Notes under the pieces: model-generated
What the model was told of the DNA's origin: nothing
Seen by the model: the letters and a program-made list of their open reading frames with translations, nothing else
Database searches by the model: none
NCBI RefSeq assembly: GCF_004768465.1
Contig: NZ_SRMF01000002.1
Coordinates: 225,606 to 289,605 of the forward strand
Length of the DNA stretch: 64,000 bases
From: Natronospirillum operosum
Lineage (GTDB): Bacteria; Pseudomonadota; Gammaproteobacteria; Pseudomonadales; Natronospirillaceae
Direction: 5' to 3'
Program-made: the position numbers and the translations under genes
Shown here: positions 1-8,453 of the stretch, piece by piece
Numbering within the stretch: position 1 is the stretch's first letter
How the letters are laid out: each line of letters starts with the position of its first letter

Positions 1-443
1 GACATGCTGTCCAGATCGAACACCGGCTTGGCGCCCGGATGATCCCCGGCCTGCACGCCGTCACCGGTCAGACAGAGGATGTTGCAGGCGCCCATGGCGG
101 CGGCACCCAGAATCTCGCCCTGAATGGCGATACGGTTCCGGTCGCGGCAGGAAATCTGCAAGATGGTCGCGTAGCCCACCCGGGTCAGCAGAGAGCACAC
201 GCCCACACTGGACATATGGCAGTTCGCGCCGGAGCCATCGGTGGCATTGATGGCGTCCACATAGCCATCAAAGATGGCCGCCCGCTTCAGCACCTCGGCC
301 GGGTCGGCGGAGTCCGGTGGGTCGATCTCGGTGGTGACGGCGAAGCAACCGGCACGCAATACTCGCTCCAGCCGCCCGGGCGAGTAATGGCCGGGCAGGA
401 TCGGCAGCGAGTAACCCGGAATCGGCTCGTCATCAAACTTCAT
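1..443 (-). CDS. Methylenetetrahydrofolate reductase (MetF family), 3' end cut by window edge
   Basis: About 147 N-terminal codons lie in the window; the gene continues past position 1. The translation starts MKFDDEPIPGYSLP and carries the TEIDPPDS segment near residue 40, the NATDGSG segment, and the LQISCRDRN and CLTGDG segments, which match the N-terminal half of the MTHFR TIM barrel. The family interconverts 5,10-methylene- and 5-methyl-THF with a flavin. The ATG overlaps the TGA of the upstream gene in an ATGA, so translation is probably coupled. Next to a corrinoid protein it more likely oxidises methyl-THF made by a methyltransferase than serves methionine synthesis; that is inference from context. 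Confidence 0.87.
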   Translation of the reverse strand, partial: MKFDDEPIPGYSLPILPGHYSPGRLERVLRAGCFAVTTEIDPPDSADPAEVLKRAAIFDGYVDAINATDGSGANCHMSSVGVCSLLTRVGYATILQISCRDRNRIAIQGEILGAAAMGACNILCLTGDGVQAGDHPGAKPVFDLDSM

Positions 444-952
444 GCCGAGGGCTCCCCGTGCGACTGGCCTGGTGTGTGGCCGGAGCGGGCGATCAGACGT
501 TCCTGCCGTTTCTGCCGCGATACCCGCAGCCAGGACGAGGTGTTCTGGAACTGAAAGTCCACCGGTGGCTGTACCTGGTGAATACGCGCGCCTCCCTGCT
601 CGGTCATGCGCTGACTGCCTTCCCAGGCTTCCACCCAGACGCACTTCATGTCGGGCTTCACTTCACAGTGACCGTTGGCTCGCACCCCGCCACAGGGGCC
701 GTTGCGCAGGTTCTTGGGGCAGTTCATCGGGCAGGCCATGCCAGTGCTGCTCAGCGCGCACTGGCCGCACATTCGGCAGTCGAACAACCAGCCCTTCAGG
801 CCACGCTCCACTGCGGCCACCGGTTTTTCCAGACGTCCATAACCCAACCGCCGCCACAGCGGGTCCAGACGCGTAAACAGCGGCTCGAAGACGTTGTAGG
901 TCCTCTCCATCAGGCGGGCATGGCGCACCGCCCAGCGTCTGACTGAGTACAT
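440..952 (-). CDS. MTHFR C-terminal-type cysteine-rich protein (MetV-like)
   Basis: A 170-residue protein with eight cysteines between residues 59 and 104 (C59, C62, C65, C74, C78, C87, C96, C104), including CRMCGQC, CPMNCPKN and GPCGG. This matches the 'methylene-tetrahydrofolate reductase C-terminal' family, a cysteine-rich, probably metal- or Fe-S-binding partner of MetF-type reductases in corrinoid and acetyl-CoA pathway organisms. It sits directly before the MetF gene and overlaps it by 4 nt, which supports a two-subunit reductase. The N-terminal 50 residues are basic and unremarkable. The C-terminal 60 residues are polar and look disordered. The family assignment is firm; the electron donor cannot be read from the sequence. 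Confidence 0.85.
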   Translation of the reverse strand: MYSVRRWAVRHARLMERTYNVFEPLFTRLDPLWRRLGYGRLEKPVAAVERGLKGWLFDCRMCGQCALSSTGMACPMNCPKNLRNGPCGGVRANGHCEVKPDMKCVWVEAWEGSQRMTEQGGARIHQVQPPVDFQFQNTSSWLRVSRQKRQERLIARSGHTPGQSHGEPSA

Positions 953-970
953 GGCAGTGGCCTCCGTGAT

Positions 971-1309
971 TCAGTGGTGACCCGCACTGGCCGGCACATC
1001 ACCGGCCTCCGGTTCATACAGCCCCTTGTTGCGGATCATGCGTTTGAGATCATCATCGCTGTACAGGGCCTCCAGGCGTTCCGCTTCGGTGCGCGCTTCG
1101 CCTTCGATATCGTCGCCACAGGGCCGGGGCTGGCTGCGCTGCCAGTCGGCCAGATAGGCATCGGAGCTGCCCTTGCCGGCCCGCATGGCGGCCCTGTCGA
1201 TGGCCCACTGGAAGCGGTCCGACAACTGGACACGGGCGCTGCGACGCCCCTTCTTGCAGATGATCTGGGCGGGTATGTCCCGCCACAGAACGGTAATCAA
1301 CTGGGCCAT
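971..1309 (-). CDS. 'Virulence factor' family protein (small C1-cluster protein)
   Basis: The likely product is 112 residues beginning MAQLITVLWRDIPAQI. I chose this ATG at 1309 over the upstream in-frame codons because the upstream part has no recognisable protein character and overlaps the end of the DUF1638 gene. The VLWRDIPAQIICKKGRR start followed by a helical acidic segment matches a small family annotated 'virulence factor', a historical name with no proven role here. Its start codon lies 12 nt inside the previous gene. Its constant company is corrinoid and methyltransferase genes, so a role in C1 transfer is more plausible than virulence. Confidence 0.75.
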   Translation of the reverse strand: MAQLITVLWRDIPAQIICKKGRRSARVQLSDRFQWAIDRAAMRAGKGSSDAYLADWQRSQPRPCGDDIEGEARTEAERLEALYSDDDLKRMIRNKGLYEPEAGDVPASAGHH

Positions 1310-1932
1310 GACAGAGACTCCTGCGTGGTGGACACCGGTGGTGGTTGGGATACAAAGCGCAGCACCCGGGTTTCCAGCGCGCCGAGCCCGGTATGCAGTT
1401 GTGCAAACTCGAGACCCAACGCTTCGGCGGCGGCACGAGCGCGTGTTGCCAGCGCGCTGTCGCCGGTCTGGGTCAGCCACAGCACCCGGCGATAGTGGCC
1501 AAAATAGAGATCCCGCAGTTCAGGATGGGCACGCAGACCCAGTTCACGCATGACGAGACGTTCAAAGTGACGGGCGAGGAAATCGGTCAGATAGAAGGTG
1601 CCAGGTTCGGCGGCGGCCAGGGCATCAAAGCGCTCCGGACCGGCATAGAAGGCATAGCAGTGCGCGCCGGGCAGGCGCTCCACGCCCTCTTCCGCGAGCA
1701 CGCGATCGAGGGCGCCGCCGGTGCCACAGTCGCCATAGGCGACAAACAGGGCCCGCACCTGCGGGCGGGCCGCCCGAATGGCCTGGCGGACAGCCTCGGG
1801 AATGCGCTCCGGGCGATTGTGCAGTTCAGCTGGCAGGCACTGCACCTGAACGCCGGACCAACCGTTGGCGCGCTGCAGCGCCGTGAGCTCATGCGCCAGC
1901 GCCCCACAGGCGATGACCTGCAGCGGTTTCAT
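1297..1932 (-). CDS. DUF1638 domain-containing protein
   Basis: A 211-residue product from the ATG at 1932, which overlaps the TGA of the corrinoid gene in an ATGA. It starts MKPLQVIACGALAHEL and has the conserved C-A-L segment, the HNRPERIP segment near residue 40 and the YGDCGTGG segment near residue 68, all typical of DUF1638. The family has no established activity but recurs beside corrinoid proteins and methyltransferases. The Cys and His residues in HN-RPE and YGDCG suggest metal or cofactor binding, which is inference. A longer reading that starts inside the corrinoid gene is rejected. Confidence 0.85.
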   Translation of the reverse strand: MKPLQVIACGALAHELTALQRANGWSGVQVQCLPAELHNRPERIPEAVRQAIRAARPQVRALFVAYGDCGTGGALDRVLAEEGVERLPGAHCYAFYAGPERFDALAAAEPGTFYLTDFLARHFERLVMRELGLRAHPELRDLYFGHYRRVLWLTQTGDSALATRARAAAEALGLEFAQLHTGLGALETRVLRFVSQPPPVSTTQESLSWPS

Positions 1933-2639
1933 GCGCTGACCCGGTTTTCCCGACGTTGCTGAATCAGGGCCTTGGCCGTTTCCACAGCCACCCCGGCATC
2001 GCGGCAATAGGCATCAGCGCCTATGGCCGCACCGAACTCCTCGTTGAGCGGCGCCCCGCCGACCAGCACGATATAATCATCGCGGATGCCCTGCTCGGTC
2101 ATGGTGTCGATCACCACCTTCATGTAGGGCATGGTGGTGGTGAGCAGTGCCGACATGCCGAGAATATCCGGCTTGTGTTCTGCCAGTGCTTCCAGATAGG
2201 TTTCAACGGGGATATTGATGCCGATATCGACGACTTCGAAGCCGGCACCCTCCAGCATCATGGAGACCAGGTTCTTGCCAATATCGTGGATGTCGCCCTT
2301 GACGGTGCCGATGACGATCTTGCCTATGCGCTCGACACCGGTCTCTGCCAGTAACGGGCGCAACAACTCCATGCCGCCCTTCATGGCATTGGCCGACATC
2401 AGCACTTCGGGGACAAACAGGATACCGTCACGAAAATCGACCCCGACAATGCGCATGCCTTCCACCAGAGCTTCGTCCAGCACCCGATTGGCTGACCAGC
2501 CCCGCTCCAGCAGGATCTCGGTGCCTTCCACGATTTCTTCGCGCAGGCCGTTGTAGAGATCATCATGCATCTGCTCGACCAACTCGTCGTCGGGCAGGGT
2601 GCTGAGATCCAGATCGTCGTCTTCGTAATCGTCGGTCAT
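1929..2639 (-). CDS. Methyltransferase cognate corrinoid protein (MtbC/MtmC-like)
   Basis: A 236-residue protein with the two-domain layout of cobalamin-binding methyl carriers: a helical cap (about residues 15-100) and a Rossmann-like B12 domain (about 105-230). The signature GDIHDIGKN places the lower-ligand histidine at H118 (D116-x-H118-x-x-G121). The VGGAP segment near residue 198 fits the nucleotide-loop region. It accepts a methyl group from a substrate-specific methyltransferase and passes it on, here presumably to THF for the adjacent reductase. The substrate methyltransferase is not in the window. The start is the ATG at 2639, preceded by AGGAG 8 nt upstream. An acidic tract at residues 3-12 is unusual. 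Confidence 0.92.
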   Translation of the reverse strand: MTDDYEDDDLDLSTLPDDELVEQMHDDLYNGLREEIVEGTEILLERGWSANRVLDEALVEGMRIVGVDFRDGILFVPEVLMSANAMKGGMELLRPLLAETGVERIGKIVIGTVKGDIHDIGKNLVSMMLEGAGFEVVDIGINIPVETYLEALAEHKPDILGMSALLTTTMPYMKVVIDTMTEQGIRDDYIVLVGGAPLNEEFGAAIGADAYCRDAGVAVETAKALIQQRRENRVSA

Positions 2640-2654
2640 GGCTGCCGCTCCTGT

Positions 2655-2690
2655 GCAAGAGCCCGGGCCTGGCCCGGGAACCACTCTTGC
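2655..2690 (-). promoter_or_regulatory. Leader hairpin directly upstream of the corrinoid gene
   Basis: An outer 7-bp stem (2655-2661 with 2684-2690) encloses a GC-only palindrome of 8+8 bases centred on 2670. It ends 3 nt before the AGGAG ribosome site (about 2648-2652) of the corrinoid gene. Placement in the mRNA leader suggests control of translation or mRNA stability. There is no U-run after it, so it is not a canonical terminator. Confidence 0.5.
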
Positions 2691-2699
2691 TGGAAGCGT

Positions 2700-2722
2700 A
2701 TCCCGCACCGTGGGTGCGGGAT
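2700..2722 (-). terminator. Perfect 10-bp hairpin between the RND permease and the corrinoid gene
   Basis: ATCCCGCACC (2700-2709) pairs perfectly with GGTGCGGGAT (2713-2722) around a 3-nt loop. It lies 53 nt past the stop of the RND permease gene, in the place of a transcription terminator, but no T-tract follows on the minus strand. It may be a mRNA 3' stabiliser or part of the corrinoid leader together with the hairpin at 2655-2690. Confidence 0.5.
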
Positions 2723-2775
2723 GATGCAGGAACGACCTAACCTTGCCGATTCACGACAGCGCCTGCAGGCCGCTC

Positions 2776-5700
2776 TTAGCCGGCTTCAGGACGCTTTGGT
2801 GACAGCCAGCGCACCAGTCGGTCGAAGGCTTCGGTCATGCTTTGCAGATAGCTCAGCACACAGGGAATGACCAGCAGTACCAGGAAGGCGCCATAGCCCA
2901 GACCGAAGGCCAGCGAGGTGGCCATGCTGCGGATCATCTGGGCCTGCACCGAGGTCTCCAGCAGAATGGGCACCAGCCCCATGACCGTGGTCAGGGTGGT
3001 CAGAACAACTGGCCGGAAGCGCTGGCAACTGGCTTCGACGATGGCTTCGTGACGATCCCAGCCGTCAGCCAGCAGTTCCCGATAGCGCGAGATCAGAATG
3101 ATGGAGCCGTTGATCACGATACCGGCCAGGCCGAAGAGGCCGAACAGCGACAGGAAGTTCAGATCCAGCCGCAGTACCCAGTGACCGAAGATGGCCCCGG
3201 TCATGGCAAGCGGAATCGAGGTCATGACCGCCAGCGGCCAGGTATAGGACTGGAACATCCAGGCCAGGATCAGGAAGATCAGCGCCGCTGCGGCATAGGC
3301 AGCGACCACCAGGTTGTCCAGCAGTTCCGCTGCATCCTGGCCGGTTTCATAGTCCGCGCTGAGGCCGTACTGTGCCAGAATGCCGGGCATGACATTCTCC
3401 GCGATGTCGGCCTGCACAGACTGCATGTTGACGTCTTCACTGGCGGCATCCGCCGTGATGGTGACGGCCTGACGGCCATTTTCGCGCGCGGTGGCCGAAG
3501 GCTCTTCCTGCGCGGTCAGCGTCGCGACCTCACTCAGCGGCAACGTACGACCATTGCCCAGACTGATGGGCAGCCAGGACAGATAGTCCAGTTGCTGTCG
3601 GGTCTGTTCGTCCAGGCGCAGGCGTACGTCGACCTCCGAGCCGAACTCGGTAAAGGTCTGCACGGTCACCCCATCCATGGCCGCGGCCACCTGGCCGGCC
3701 AGCGCCTGTTCGCGCAGCCCCTGTGCCCGGGCAGCTGGGGTCAGGTCCAGCCGTACCTGGCGATTGGTCGCCGGCAGGGTGTCATTGACGTTGCGCAGCT
3801 CACCGTAGTCTTCCAGCGCCTGCACCAGAGCCTGGGTACCGGCCCGCAACTGCTCGGCATCCTCGCCGGCCAACCGCAGGTTGAGTTCACTGGCCGAGGC
3901 ACCACCGCCGCTCTCGCTGGCAATACGCAGCCGGTCCACAACCTGCGGCAACTCGACATGGGATTCCCAGGCGCGCAGGAACTGATTGTTGCTGAAGGGC
4001 CGATCATCCGGCGACGGCAGGCGCGCCATGAAGAAGGCTTCACCGGCATCCAGATCGTACTCGTAATAGAGATCGCGAATCAGCGCTTCGAACGGTACAT
4101 CATAGCGTTCCAGGAACTCGGCTTCGGCAGCTCTCAGGCCGGCCTGCATGGTCTCCATGAACTCGACCACGGACTGTTCCGGGGCCCCTTCGACAAATTC
4201 AACATCGGCAAAGATCTCTTCGGCCTCTATATCCAGATCTTCGGAAAACGGCACCACGCCGCCCGCCACCATGCCGATGGAGACGATAAACAGGCTCAGG
4301 GCGATACTGACACTGAGCAGACGCTGGCGAATCATGAAGGTGATAAAGGGCCGATAATACTGTTCACGCACCCGATGCTCGAGCGCTGTAATGCGTTTGC
4401 GCAGGCCGGTCTCGGTCTTGCCGGTGCTGCGGCCAAAACTCATATGCAGGTGGCCGGGCAGAATCAGGAAGCACTCCACCAGCGCTGCCGCGATCACCAT
4501 GATGATGACCAGCGGAATCGGGCGCAGCAGCTCGCCGAACATGCCGGGCACGAACAGCAGCGGTGAAAACGCCGCCATCGTGGTCAGGGATGACGCCACT
4601 ATGGGCGCATACATGCGGCTGACCGCCAGGCTGGCGGCATCGCTGCGGGCAATACCACGCTCCAGCATGGACTGGGTTTCCTCACCGACCACGATGGCGT
4701 TGTCGACGATGATACCGAGCGCCATCATCATGGCGAACATGGAGAAAAAGTTCAGCGAACCGCCGCTGAAATACAGCAGCGCCATGGTGCCGAGCAGCGC
4801 CACAGGAATACCCATGGCCGTCCACAGTGCCACCCGCAGGTTGAGCAGAATGAACAGCGTGCCCAGCACCAGCATCAGGCCGTAGAAACCATTGGTCAGC
4901 AGCAGTTCCACATTGTCGCCGACAAACTCGGAGTTGTCGCCAAACACAACGACTTCGACACCTGCCGGCAGTGTGGGTACCACCTCGTTGTGCCACTCAT
5001 GGTAGATCTCGGAGGTGGTCATGGAGTCCATGCCGCCGGAGCGGAACACCTGCACCAGCACCGCATTGCGATCATTGAAGACCAGGCGCTTGCGCGGCTC
5101 CTCGCCCTGTTCCAGAATCGTGGCCACGTCACCCAGGGTGCGATTGTCGCCCAGTGGCAGCTCGCGCAGGGCCAGGCCACTGGTCCGTCGCTCCCCGGTA
5201 ATCACATTGCGCTGATTCTCGCCTTCGCCGGCCTGACCGGCGGAAAAGCGGTCATTGACCTGGCGGATCTCATCAGCCAGCGAATCCACTGTCCACTGGT
5301 GACGCGCCAGGGATTCGGGCGTCACCTCGATGCGCACTATGGGCTCATCCATGCCCTCGACCAGGGTTTCGGGAATGCCGCGGCGGCGCAGATCGCTCTC
5401 CATCTGATCCAGAAAGGGTCGCAGATCGGAAATGGGGCCGTCATAGGACAGGATGGTGAAAATGACCGGCTCGGAGAATTCGTATTCGCGCACGGTCGGG
5501 TCGTCCGCACCGGAAGGCAGACTGACGCTGTCCACGGCCGTACGCAAATCTCGCATGGCCGATTCCATGTCGCTGCCGGCTTCAAAGTAGATGGACAGCG
5601 CCGCATAACCATCGCGGCTGTTCGAGGTGACTCGGTCTATCGCATCCAGTTCCAGCAGTTCGCGCTCAAGCGGTTCGGTGATGCGGTCCACCACCGCATC

Positions 5701-5898
5701 GGCACCAGCACCGTCCCAGGCCACGGTCACGGCTGCGGCGCCCGGTGTCACATCGGGGAACAGCTGCATGGGCAACCGGGTCAGCCCCATAAAGCCCATC
5801 AGAATGACGAACAGCATCAACAGGTTGGCCGCTACCCGATGGCGGGCGAAATAGGCCAGAAACGGGGCCTCCCGCAGGTGGTCCAGAATCCGTGTCAT
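2776..5898 (-). CDS. RND-family efflux permease (HAE-type inner-membrane pump)
   Basis: At 1040 residues this has the usual length of AcrB/MexF-type pumps: 12 predicted membrane helices in two repeated halves with large periplasmic loops after TM1 (near residue 50) and TM7 (near residue 560). The LPMQLFPDV segment after TM1 and the GIIVDNAIVVGEETQ segment in TM4 (about residue 395) are family hallmarks. In AcrB the TM4 proton relay is Asp-Asp; here it reads Asp-Asn, as in several less-studied RND branches. The membrane-fusion gene lies 1 nt upstream. No outer-membrane channel gene is nearby, so a shared TolC-like protein must be used. The substrate cannot be inferred. Confidence 0.93.
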   Translation of the reverse strand: MTRILDHLREAPFLAYFARHRVAANLLMLFVILMGFMGLTRLPMQLFPDVTPGAAAVTVAWDGAGADAVVDRITEPLERELLELDAIDRVTSNSRDGYAALSIYFEAGSDMESAMRDLRTAVDSVSLPSGADDPTVREYEFSEPVIFTILSYDGPISDLRPFLDQMESDLRRRGIPETLVEGMDEPIVRIEVTPESLARHQWTVDSLADEIRQVNDRFSAGQAGEGENQRNVITGERRTSGLALRELPLGDNRTLGDVATILEQGEEPRKRLVFNDRNAVLVQVFRSGGMDSMTTSEIYHEWHNEVVPTLPAGVEVVVFGDNSEFVGDNVELLLTNGFYGLMLVLGTLFILLNLRVALWTAMGIPVALLGTMALLYFSGGSLNFFSMFAMMMALGIIVDNAIVVGEETQSMLERGIARSDAASLAVSRMYAPIVASSLTTMAAFSPLLFVPGMFGELLRPIPLVIIMVIAAALVECFLILPGHLHMSFGRSTGKTETGLRKRITALEHRVREQYYRPFITFMIRQRLLSVSIALSLFIVSIGMVAGGVVPFSEDLDIEAEEIFADVEFVEGAPEQSVVEFMETMQAGLRAAEAEFLERYDVPFEALIRDLYYEYDLDAGEAFFMARLPSPDDRPFSNNQFLRAWESHVELPQVVDRLRIASESGGGASASELNLRLAGEDAEQLRAGTQALVQALEDYGELRNVNDTLPATNRQVRLDLTPAARAQGLREQALAGQVAAAMDGVTVQTFTEFGSEVDVRLRLDEQTRQQLDYLSWLPISLGNGRTLPLSEVATLTAQEEPSATARENGRQAVTITADAASEDVNMQSVQADIAENVMPGILAQYGLSADYETGQDAAELLDNLVVAAYAAAALIFLILAWMFQSYTWPLAVMTSIPLAMTGAIFGHWVLRLDLNFLSLFGLFGLAGIVINGSIILISRYRELLADGWDRHEAIVEASCQRFRPVVLTTLTTVMGLVPILLETSVQAQMIRSMATSLAFGLGYGAFLVLLVIPCVLSYLQSMTEAFDRLVRWLSPKRPEAG

Positions 5899-5899
5899 A

Positions 5900-7126
5900 T
5901 TATTGCTCCCGGTTCGAACTGACGGTACGGGTCTCGGTGACCTCGACCCGCAGCCCGTTCAATACGTTGGGCAGGCGAGAGGCCAGGATCAGACCGTCTG
6001 CGGGCAGATCGGCGGCGTCAATCAACCAGTATTCATCACCATCGATCCAGGTCGCCCCCAGTGGCACGATCACGCTGGACTGTAACTGGTCGTCGTCATC
6101 CACCAGGAAGATTCGGTTGTTGGAATACAGTGCAGCTGCAGGCACTGGCTGCACATTGTCCACATGGGGCCGCTGCACCATAGCTTGGTGCATTTCACCG
6201 GGCGCCCAATCCAGTTCGGCCGGCACGGGGAATTCCACATAGCGGCTGGCCGCACCTTCACTGACCCGGGCGGCACGCCGGCTCTGCGCCACCCAGGCAC
6301 TGTTGAGGCGAGCTTCCAGGGCTTCGGCATTGCGATCCGGTGCATTCACGCGCCAGACCCGGCTGTCCGGATCATGCAGCGAAACCAGTACCTGCCCTGA
6401 CCCGACCTGCTGGCCGGCGGACGTGTTCACCGCATCCACTATGCCGTCGAATGGCGCTGTCATGGCTGCCCGTCTGGCCTGGTCCTCCAGCCGCTCCAGG
6501 CCGATTTCGGCGCGCTCGCGCTGCAGTTCAAGCCGTGACAGTTCACGCGGATGCTGGGCCAGTGCACTTTCACGCTGGCGCACCGACTGCCGGGCCTGAA
6601 TGGTACGCGACTCGGCCTCATCCAGCGCCGCTTCAGTCGAGGCGCCGCGCTCACGCAGCCCCCGCTCACGAGCCAGCGCGCGCTCGGACTGCACGAGCAA
6701 TTCCCGCTCCAGCGCCAGCATGGCTTCATCGGTCTCCTGCTGGTCGAGCAACTGCTCCTGACTCAGCTCCAGTTCACGCACTTCGGTGCGGGCCTGTGCC
6801 AGGTCCCAATCCAGTTGCCGGGTATCCAGCTCAATCAGCGGTTGCCCGGCCACAACAGAATCGCCCTCGCCCACCAGCAGCTCCAGCACATCGGCCGCAA
6901 TCGGCGTGCTCAGCTCGGCCTCCCGGCGGGCCATGACGGTGCCCACCCAGGTCATCTGGGGTGCATAACGACCCGGTGCCACTTCGATGGCGGTGATTTC
7001 AGTCGCCGGCGACTCGGCTTCCTCTTCCGCCGTGTCGTTGCCGCCGTTGATCATCAGGACTGCCAGGAGGATGGCCAGTCCCAGTATTGCCAGTGCCACT
7101 GCAATGCGAACGACTCGTTTGTGCAT
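5900..7126 (-). CDS. RND efflux periplasmic adaptor (membrane fusion protein)
   Basis: A 408-residue HlyD/AcrA-type adaptor. Residues about 8-27 form one uncleaved or signal-anchor hydrophobic helix with no lipobox. Then come a lipoyl/barrel-sandwich half (GDSVVAGQPLIELDTRQ), a long alpha-hairpin rich in Glu, Gln and Arg (about residues 105-205), the second lipoyl half (MTAPFDGIVDAVNTSAGQQV) and beta-barrel domains. It bridges the inner-membrane permease and an outer-membrane channel. The permease start follows its TAA after one base, so the two form one operon. The leader (7127-7293) is AT-richer than the genes but shows no promoter I would defend. Confidence 0.92.
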   Translation of the reverse strand: MHKRVVRIAVALAILGLAILLAVLMINGGNDTAEEEAESPATEITAIEVAPGRYAPQMTWVGTVMARREAELSTPIAADVLELLVGEGDSVVAGQPLIELDTRQLDWDLAQARTEVRELELSQEQLLDQQETDEAMLALERELLVQSERALARERGLRERGASTEAALDEAESRTIQARQSVRQRESALAQHPRELSRLELQRERAEIGLERLEDQARRAAMTAPFDGIVDAVNTSAGQQVGSGQVLVSLHDPDSRVWRVNAPDRNAEALEARLNSAWVAQSRRAARVSEGAASRYVEFPVPAELDWAPGEMHQAMVQRPHVDNVQPVPAAALYSNNRIFLVDDDDQLQSSVIVPLGATWIDGDEYWLIDAADLPADGLILASRLPNVLNGLRVEVTETRTVSSNREQ

Positions 7127-7262
7127 CTGATCCTCACTTGTTCGGGTTGGCTCCGGCAGAAACCGGTTTCAGGTTGGCGCTGGATTATCCTCCTGACCCT
7201 TGCAATCAGTAGTGACATCTGTCCTGCTTACGGTTTGTTTACAATTGAAGATGCGCCCTGAG

Positions 7263-7281
7263 CGCACCCGAACCGGGTGCG
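7263..7281. terminator. 8-bp hairpin between srkA and the RND adaptor gene
   Basis: CGCACCCG pairs with CGGGTGCG around a 3-nt loop, just past the stop of the kinase gene at 7294. No U-run follows on either strand, so termination strength is uncertain. Confidence 0.4.
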
Positions 7282-7293
7282 GGCACAACGACG

Positions 7294-8289
7294 CTACCAG
7301 AGCGCCAGTGGCGGTGCCTGCAGGGCCTCGAGCTGCTCGCGCAGCGTCATGATGTGCTCGCCCCAGTAACGCTCGTCACCAAACCAGGGGAAGTGCATGG
7401 GGAAGCTGGGGTCGGGCCAGCGCCGGGCCAGCCAGGCCGCATAATGCATGCTGCGCAGGGCGCGCAGCGGCTCGATCAGCGCCAGTTCGGCGAAGTTGAA
7501 GCTGTGAAACTGCTGATAACCTTCCATCACATCCGACAGCGCCATGGTCTGGTGCTCGCGATCACCCGTCAGCAGCATCCAGAGATCCTGCACGGCCGGA
7601 CCATTGCGGGCATCGTCCAGGTCGACAAAATGCGCGGCGCCGTCACGCCAGAGGATATTGCCGGGATGGCAGTCGCCATGCAGCCGCACCGGTTCGAACT
7701 CCAGGGCCGCGAAACGGGCGCTGATGTCCTCCAGCAGCGGAAAGGCCACCGCCTCATAGGACGGCCGCAGCGACTCGGGGACAGCCCCCGAGCTCAGCAG
7801 AAACTCCACACTGTCGACGCCAAAGCTCTGCACCGACAGGGTCGGTCTGTGCACGAAGGGATGCTGACAGCCCACTGCATGCATGCGTCCCATCAGCCGC
7901 CCCAGCACTTCCAGATCATCCGCATCTTCGAGATCCGGGGCGCGCCCACCCTGACGGGGATAGATCGCGAACAGGAATTCCTCGTGCCGGAACAATGACT
8001 CACCCTGAGCATCGCGCCAGGGGGCCACCACAGGCACCTCCAGCTCGGCCAGCTCAGTGGAGAAGTCATGCTCTTCCTGAATCTCTTCCGCCCGCCAGCG
8101 CCCGGGACGATAGAACTTGGCGATCACCGGCGCCGCGTCTTCAATACCGACCTGATAGACCCGGTTTTCATAGCTGTTCAGCGGGAAAATTCTGGCATCA
8201 CAGACAAAGCCGACACTCTCCACCGCATCCATCACGGTATCGGGCGTCAGGCTGAAATAGGGATGTTGTTCGTTCGAGGCTTCGCTCAT
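7294..8289 (-). CDS. srkA: Stress response serine/threonine kinase (SrkA/YihE family)
   Basis: A 331-residue protein with a choline-kinase-like fold. The catalytic loop LHGDCHPGNILW and the metal-binding FVDLDDARNGP are both intact, and IAKFYRPGRW supplies the ATP-binding lysine. In E. coli YihE/SrkA phosphorylates Ser/Thr and counters stress-induced programmed death. I start at the ATG at 8289 (MSEASNEQ) with AAGG about 8 nt upstream; an in-frame ATG at 8310 is the alternative. In many genomes it precedes dsbA; here it stands alone, divergent from an unknown gene. Confidence 0.9.
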   Translation of the reverse strand: MSEASNEQHPYFSLTPDTVMDAVESVGFVCDARIFPLNSYENRVYQVGIEDAAPVIAKFYRPGRWRAEEIQEEHDFSTELAELEVPVVAPWRDAQGESLFRHEEFLFAIYPRQGGRAPDLEDADDLEVLGRLMGRMHAVGCQHPFVHRPTLSVQSFGVDSVEFLLSSGAVPESLRPSYEAVAFPLLEDISARFAALEFEPVRLHGDCHPGNILWRDGAAHFVDLDDARNGPAVQDLWMLLTGDREHQTMALSDVMEGYQQFHSFNFAELALIEPLRALRSMHYAAWLARRWPDPSFPMHFPWFGDERYWGEHIMTLREQLEALQAPPLALW

Positions 8290-8382
8290 GCAGGGCGCCT
8301 TCCGCTCCATATAGGGGCTGTTGAGAACGCAGAGGGTACGGCATACCCCGCAGGCAGACAAACCCTGTACAGAAAACGGCAG

Positions 8383-8411
8383 TGGAAAGCCCGGTTCACG
8401 GCCGCTATAGT
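8383..8411 (+). promoter_or_regulatory. Possible sigma-70 promoter for the 8454 gene
   Basis: TGGAAA (8383-8388) and TATAGT (8406-8411) are separated by 17 nt, and the start codon is 42 nt further on with AGGGAG before it. The -35 match is only four of six. Confidence 0.3.
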
Positions 8412-8453
8412 GCAAGCATCCACTTACACTTACCGCGTGCAGGGAGTCGTCAC

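Noticed and set aside
2640-2775. Cobalamin riboswitch upstream of the corrinoid gene
   Set aside because: The space is too short and I see no B12-box sequence; only the simple hairpins are supported.
2842-4566. A 574-codon plus-strand frame across the RND permease
   Set aside because: Shadow frame with no domain, opposite a complete membrane pump.
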